Source: Conus ventricosus (Eukaryota > Mollusca > Gastropoda > Neogastropoda > Conidae). From it: a DNA stretch of 64,000 nt. Made by a program: the position numbers and the translations under genes. Positions 58,001 to 64,000 of this stretch are shown here, piece after piece. The DNA lies in contig CM031603.1 in the NCBI GenBank assembly GCA_018398815.1, positions 5,023,500 through 5,087,499 on the forward strand. The letters are read 5' to 3'. The notes below the pieces were generated by a model, which was not told where the DNA came from, searched no databases, and worked only from the letters and a program-made list of their open reading frames with translations. How positions within the stretch are numbered: position 1 is the first letter of the stretch; the number at the start of each line of letters is the position of its first letter.

Positions 58001-59650
58001 TGCGCCCCTAAACCACCCAAAAAGTATTCCTTAAAGGAGTCATTAAGTCTTTGCCCGCCTGGCATTGGGTTTTTCCTTTTTTTTTCTTTTTTCTAAGGAT
58101 AAATGTTTGGGCCAGGAAATTTTTGGGGTTTTTGTTTCAGGTCCCCCCAACGAACTTGTTTTTTCTGGTTGAAAGAAAGGGGTGGCCAGGGCCCGTAGTC
58201 ATAATTAAAAATTTCTCTAAAGTTCACCCCCCAAATACAATGTGCCTAACCCCGATTGCGGTCTAAATTTTTTTTAAAAACCCGTTTTAAGGGTCAATGT
58301 TAAAATTTGTTTTCAGATTCTTTTATATCGTTATTGTCCCCTTGGGCTTTAAAAGGATTAAACGCGTTGTCGTTAGGGGGGGGTTTTGTTTGTTTAGTTA
58401 GTATCGTCTGTACTGGTAAAAACCCTGAAAGTTATATACTGACCCTTTCTAAAAAATTTTTATGGGGTTAAAAAAGGTTTTCATATGAACACCACAAACC
58501 AGTGGCGCGCAGAAAAAGGCAAAATTTAAGATTTGGGAAAAAGGACCATAGGGTGGGTTTACCGCTGATGGCACTCTTGACTTTGCTTGACTTTGGCCCC
58601 TTTGCCCCGGTCCCGGGAAAAAAGGGGACCCCTCTAACATTCTTTATTGGGGGATTTTAAAAAATTTTGTTAGCGGGGGTTTTCAAGTCTGACCCCGGGA
58701 AACCATAAGAACCTTTACGGCAATGGTTTAAAATTTCTGAAGGTTTTAAGGTTTTTGGGGGTTTTAAAACCCCCCTACTTGTAAGGGACATGTTCAATAT
58801 ATTTAAAAGCTACCATTTTTTTTAAAATTAGTTTTTAAAATAGTTATAAAAAAAAGATTCCTCTATTAAAACCCCCCCAAAAAAAACGTGGGGTTTTTTA
58901 AGACCCAATTGGGCAATGGGGGCCGGGAAATTTTAAAAGGGGTTGGCCCTTTGAGAAAATTTGGGGTTTTTAAAATTATGGGGCAACATATCTGAAAAAG
59001 CTCAAAATAACTGGGTTAATGTTAAAGGGAACAAGGCCAAACAAATAATCATGGGACAAATACCCGATTGGGTAATAAAAACTTTTGTTCTTTTAAAAAA
59101 AGTACTTGCGAATTGGTATATTGTTAAAAAATTAACGAGGCAAACCCCAAAAAAACCCAAAAAATTTTTCCCCCTTGGGAAAAAAAAGAGGGGTACACTT
59201 TCCCTAAAGGGGAAACTCAAAAATTTGGGGTTTCCAGTAGTGGCAGAGAAATTAAAAGATTTTGAAAAAGAGAAGAAGTTTATCAAAATTTTAAAAGGGA
59301 ATAAACCTTCTGATTTTCTCGTAAATTTCCCCTTTTGTTTGTTCATTTAAAAACAGTTAAGAACATGTGGGTAAATTTTTTGCTGACCAAACCATCTACA
59401 GTTTTAAAGGTTTTTGCTACCAACGGGCGGGGTTTTGCGATTAAAACGTTTTAAAAGGGTTTTAAAGGGATGGCCAAATTTTTAAAAAAAATAATTTGCG
59501 AGTATAAAATTTAAATTTGGGTGTAAAAATAACTAACCAAAAATGAAAAACCCGTTGTTTTGTTCTATTTAAATTAAAGATCGGAAGTAGAAAGGTATTT
59601 TGAAAAGTAGTAAGGGGTCAGCCCGCGGGCGTTAATTTTTTTTTGTGTTG

Positions 59651-59872
59651 GAGAGAATGTAAAAAATCTTTGTTCACGATCACCCCTTTTTTATTCTGCA
59701 CGGAAAACCCCCCCTTTTTTAAAATTGGGAATTACTCCCAAAATTTTTTGGGATTTTCCGCGTTAAATTTTTTTTTAAAAAAGGTGTTTAATTTTTTGGG
59801 GGAAAAAAAGAATGGATGGACGTGTTTTTTAAGTGAAAAAGGGGGTTTTTGTGCAGAATTTACATGGGCCCC
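59651..59872. mobile_element. Second copy of the MITE, corrupted
   Basis: GAGAGAATGTAAAAAATCTT, TGTTCACGATCACCCC and TTATTCTGCACGGAAAACCCCC (59651-59714) match the arm of the MITE at 43806-44038. GGGGGTTTTTGTGCAGAATT TACATGGG (59841-59868) matches the start of the other arm. The outer end of the right arm is unreadable. It shows that real biology underlies the poor sequence. Confidence 0.75.
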
Positions 59873-60924
59873 TCGGCGCCCCCCACCCACCCGCGCCCGC
59901 AAATTTAGTCCGCCCAAAGCTTTGCCCTTTTGAATGGGGCTAGGCCCCTTTAAAGAGACAGCCACCACCAAAAGGGCCCGAGCTCTGTTTTGTTTTTGGG
60001 GCGCTTCGAGACTGGTGCAAAAAATCTTTAAGTTTTTTTTACGTACAGAGGTTTTTTTTAATATAAAATTTTTGTATGGGCAGCAAAGGCGCATTTGGGA
60101 CTTTAGAGGTGACAAAAGCTGGCATTTCAAATATCTCTGTGAGTACCATAATTAAGTTTTGTTTTTTAAAAACTTTTTGGGGCAGGGAAATTTGCGGCCA
60201 GCCCCAACCCGTGCTGCGCGCGCCGTTTCGGCGGTAAACCGGGGGGTTGGCCGGCCTGACCAAAGGGCGGCGGGGGAGGGCGAAAATATCTTTGGCCCAA
60301 GTAGGCCAGGGGGGTTTTCAAAACTTTTTTGAATGAAATTTTAGTTAGCATTTTTAAAGGGGCCGTATTTCCCCCCGTTTTAAATAACATTTTCTTCATT
60401 TTTGTACATTTTTTATGAAATTGGTTGCATGTGAGCAAGTAGGGGTGAATGGGGGTATATAATAGCTAGAAATATTGACCTTATTTCCAAAATTATTCAT
60501 ATTTGAAAAAAATAAAGGTTTTAAAATTATTACAATTTAAATGAGAGTAACTGCTGAACATCAACTATAGTTTTTTGTTTTAGATTTTTTTTTTCAAACG
60601 GGCAAAGTGTTTCTTCTGTTAACGTGTGGGGGGGGGGGGACGGGGTGGGGGTTGGGGGGGGTTTGAGAGGGAAAAGGGGAAAACGCAAAAGCCCCGCAGG
60701 GGCACCAAATTCCCCTAACACCAAACCTGAATTTAGAGTGTTGGCCACCCCAAATATGGGGCCGACAAGGGGTTTGTGGGTTTGTGTTTAAAAAGGGAAA
60801 AATGAAAAAGTTATGTATGGGGGAAAGGGGTATTTACACAAAACCTGGGTTTTCCTACAAGGGTCGTGAGTACACATGTTTTGCGTGCGTGCGGGGCAGG
60901 CGGGCTGCGTGCGTGGGGTGCGTG

Positions 60925-61180
60925 CGAGTGTTGTTGTGTTTTTTTTGTGCGTTTGGGTGTGTGTTTTTGTGGGGTGTGTGTGTGTTTGTGTGTGTGTGTG
61001 GGGGGGGGGGGGGGGGGGGGGGGAGTTAGTGAGTGGGGTGGGGTGGTGTTTTTGTGTGTGTTTATTTTTGTGTTGTGTGTGTGAAAATTTTGTGTGTGTG
61101 GGGGTGGGGGTGCGTTTGTGTGTGTGTGGTGGTGGTGTGTGTGTGTGTGTGTGTGTGTGGTGTGGGTGTGGTGGTGTTTG
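60925..61180 (+). repeat. (GT)n/(G)n low-complexity tract
   Basis: GT-rich and G-run sequence; frames encode Cys/Val/Gly repeats. Confidence 0.85.
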
Positions 61181-61256
61181 GGGTTTGTGTTTTGGGGATC
61201 TGTTTTGTTTTTGTTTTTGTTTATGCATGCCCGCAGTTTCAATTCAGCTTCTCTTT

Positions 61257-61335
61257 TTCTCTTCTCTCTCTCTCTCTCCCTTCTCTCTCTCCCCTCTCCT
61301 TCTCTCTCCCCTCTTCCCCTGTCTCCTCTCCCCTC
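61257..61335 (+). repeat. (CT)n-rich tract
   Basis: CTCTCT with CCC interruptions; a similar tract is at 61540-61670 and a GA-rich counterpart at 61755-62045. Confidence 0.85.
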
Positions 61336-62559
61336 CCCCCCCCCCCCCCGACCCAAAACCCCCAGTTTTCCCTTTTGCCGTTTTGCCGTGTTTTAAGTTG
61401 TTGTGGTGTGGGGTGGTGGGGTGATGTTTTGTTTGTGTGTGTGGGGTGTGTGGTTTGGGGTGGTGTGTGTGTGTTGTGTTGTGATTTTTTTTTTTGTTCT
61501 GTGAAGTCCTGCATGCACCGTCAGTTTCAGTTCAGGTTTTTTCTCTCCCCTCCTCTCCTCTCTCTCTCCTCTCTCTCTCCCTCTCTCCCCTCTCCTCCCC
61601 TCCTTTTCTTTCTCTCTCCTCCTCTCTCCCCTCTCTTCTCTCTCTCTCTCCCCCTCCCCTTTTCTCCGCCTCAACTCGAAAGAAAGTGTGCCGGTTATGT
61701 AATTTTTATGTGTGGTTTTGTGTGGTGTGGTTTTGTGTGTGTGTGGGGGGTTATAGAGGGGGGAAGGGGGGAGAGAAGGAGAGGGGGAGGGGAAGGGGAG
61801 AGAGGGGGAGAGGAAAAAGAGAGAGAGGGGTGGGGGTGGTTTTTTGTTTTTTGGGGGGGAAGAGGAAGGGGGAGGGGAGAGAGAGAGGAGAGAGGGGAGG
61901 GGGGGAGAAAATAAAAAGAGGGGAGGGGGTTTGGTTTTGTGTGTGTGGGTGGGGGTTGGGGGGAGAGAGGGGAGAGAAAAGAAAAGAGGGGAAGGGGAGA
62001 GAGGGAGGGGAGAGGGGAGAAAAGAGAAGAGAGAGAGGAGAGTTTGAGAGAGGGGAAGAAGATTTTAGTTTTGAAATGCAAGCCATTTTTCCCTGTGAAA
62101 AAATTTTTCTCTGACCCGCTTTTAAATTTTTTTGTAAAGTACAAAGCTCTCTGTGCATGTCAAATTTTTTCATATAAGGGATTTTTAATCAGTCCCCCCC
62201 CCACCTCCACTCCCCCCCTCCCTCTTCTCTCTCTGCAAAGCTTTTTAATTTATTTTGTGTGTACAAAGGTTTTCCCTCATGTCTGTTTTTTATTATTTAT
62301 TCTCAATCAGTCATCCTTCCCCCCCCCCCAATCTCTTCCCCCCCTTTCTCCAAAAGTCAGACCTCCTCTCTCCAAAACTCTCCCCTCCCCTCTCCTTCCC
62401 CTCCCTCTCCTCTCTCTCTCTCAGTTTTTGGGATGCGGCCCGGGTACACTGTGCATGTTTCTTTTCTTCCCTATTTATTTTATAAAAAGGGTTTAAAATT
62501 TTCGTTTCAGTGTCTTGTTAGTCTGTTTACAAAACCCTTCCCCTCTCACCTCTTTTTCC

Positions 62560-62755
62560 CTTCCTTCTCTCTCTCTCTCCCCCCTCTCTCTCTCTCTCTC
62601 TCTCACAGGCACACAAAGCACAACCCCACACACACACACACACACACAAACCCCAAAACCCCACACACACACACACACACACACACCACACACACACACA
62701 CGCACACACACCCCCAACACACAAAACACACACACACACACACACACACACCGAC
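62560..62755 (+). repeat. (CT)n then (CA)n microsatellites
   Basis: A CT tract (to about 62605) followed by several CA tracts with CCCC interruptions. Confidence 0.9.
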
Positions 62756-62927
62756 TTTGGGGGGCAAACAGTTTTTCGTCAAGCGTGGTTTGTTTTTTTT
62801 TTTTTTTTTTTTTTCCTTAGCAGGGGTGTTTTAAAAATTCATAACCCAAACCCCCATCGTAATGTTAAAAATCATAATGAGGGTATTGACGGTAAGTTTC
62901 TGCTTTTTAAAAAAATAAAAAAAACCA

Positions 62928-62984
62928 AAAAAAAAAAAAAAAAAATGTTTTTTTTTTTAAAAAAAAAAAAGGGGGGGGGGGGGT

Positions 62985-63025
<41 letters not shown>

Positions 63026-63042
63026 GGGGGGGGGGGGGGGGG
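62928..63042. repeat. Poly-A to poly-G block
   Basis: About 35 bases of A/T homopolymer followed by about 70 nearly pure G. Resembles the artefact block at 10494-10934. Confidence 0.8.
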
Positions 63043-64000
63043 CCCAAAAAAATGTTTGGGCAGCGTGTGCGGGTGTGTGGGGGTTTGTTTTTGTGTGTGG
63101 GGGAGTGTTTTGGTTGGTTTTGTTTTGGTTGTTTAGGCGCGAAAAGGAAACCAAAGCGTTGTTTAAATTGCCTTTTTCCCCCCCTTTTTAAACCAGAACC
63201 CCCCGGTTTCCGGCACGCCGGGAAAAAGAAAATCAACCCCGCGTTTTGGGGGGGGGACAAATTTGTTTTTTCCCCCCTTTTCCGGGGGAGCTATTTTTAA
63301 AAATTTTTTATAAAAATTGGCAGCATAGAAAGCCGGGGGTTTCGGAAACCCGTATTTTTTTCCTTTTTTTCCAAAGGTTTTTTCCCCGGGGCCGAAAAGG
63401 GCCCCCTTTTTGCCCTTTAATTTTTTGGCCGAATCCAGGTGTTTTAAAAAAACAAAACCCTTTTAACATCAGACCCCAAAAACCCTTTTTCCGGCGGACA
63501 AAGACTTCCATTTCCTTAAAAAAAAGGAAATTTGAAACGTTAAAATTTTCAAGCGTCAGGAACGCTCCCGTAAGGGGTGGTGGAAAGGAGTATTTTTTTC
63601 TTTTTCGCGAAAAATATCCCTTTTTGGGCGGGTTACAAAGGAAAAAATCGTTTGGGGCATTTCTTCCTAAAGGGTATATTTTAGGGAACGGAGGGGTCGT
63701 CCCGGGCAAAACTTTTATACCAGAACTCCCCGGAAAAACCTTTTCCCTTTCCAGGCGGGGAAGAAGCGAATTTTGGGCCCCTTTCCAAAAGAAAACCAAA
63801 AAATAAAGGCCCTTAGGAAATGGGGTTTTTTTTGTGATCAGAATTTTTAAAAAAAATTCCCCAAAAAAAGGGTTCAAAAAGAAATTTTCCAAAATTTTAA
63901 GGCCATGTTTTCACCCCCTCGGGAAGGGGGGTGTTAAGGGGGAAGGAAATCAAGGATTTCGGGCCCCCCGGTTTTCCAGGAACCACGGGGCCCCCGCGGT

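Larger units (their letters stand above)
49081..64000. other. Low-accuracy sequence, no reliable gene
   Basis: From about 48780 onward the sequence is dominated by short homopolymers (runs of 3-8 A, T, C or G), with few isolated bases. Open frames are short and often lie on both strands at once. Parts look coding-like (for example 51650-52600 plus strand), but no family motif survives. A local repeat of ACTTGTACTTAA-type words lies at about 49370-49580. The same style continues to the end, interrupted by microsatellites. I list no genes here. Confidence 0.6.

Noticed and set aside
60866..63260. Long overlapping frames near the right end
   Set aside because: All are translations of GT, CT, CA or G/A tracts in low-accuracy sequence.

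Overview
The window looks like a low-accuracy draft scaffold from an invertebrate animal, probably a lophotrochozoan and perhaps a mollusc. That rests on tRNA-derived SINEs with a body type I associate with molluscs, long microsatellites, a Polinton/adintovirus-like DNA element, an R2-superclade LINE and a Gypsy-type gag. I find no conserved single-copy host gene. Almost every coding region belongs to a selfish element, and most carry frameshifts; some are true decay and some are probably uncorrected read errors.

Layout. 1-9880: a Polinton/adintovirus-like element. It has a protein-primed-type DNA polymerase B, a major capsid protein and small genes on the minus strand. On the plus strand it has a coiled-coil/hydrophobic protein, a minor capsid (penton-like) protein, an unknown 269-aa protein and an FtsK/HerA-type packaging ATPase. 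Two divergent gene pairs share very short intergenic regions, and many starts sit in a TTTAAAAATG-like context. 9884-13020: low-quality or gene-free sequence with a huge poly-G/poly-A block. 13021-18237: duplicated segment copy A, ending in a 55-bp tandem array of about 60 units. 18245-22340: a hairpin, a diverged duplication, a 1000-N scaffold gap and three minisatellites. 22640-27215: a decayed LINE (SGNH-like ORF1; endonuclease, RT remnant and RNase H). 27278-35110: SINEs, microsatellites and minisatellites with 63-, 38- and 42-bp units. 35119-39041: an R2-superclade retrotransposon with 159-bp direct repeats exactly at its ends. 39042-40695: the rest of duplicated segment copy B with only a few 55-bp units. 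40696-43805: 5' part of a Gypsy-like LTR element (LTR, candidate primer site, gag) that sits in the array. 43806-44038: a palindromic MITE that interrupts gag. 44335-49080: a second Polinton-like fragment in the opposite orientation to the first. 49081-64000: sequence dominated by short homopolymers, with no reliable gene but a second copy of the MITE.

How it fits together. The two copies of the duplicated segment act as each other's control. Copy A is the empty site for the R2-like insertion in copy B, and copy B is the empty site for a ~198-bp insertion with a 12-bp target duplication in copy A. The best biological candidates for a second look are the R2-like element with LTR-like terminal direct repeats, the shared start-codon motif and small paralogous genes of the Polinton-like elements, and the layered history array -> LTR element -> MITE. 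The main caution is sequence quality, which limits any claim about intact genes.
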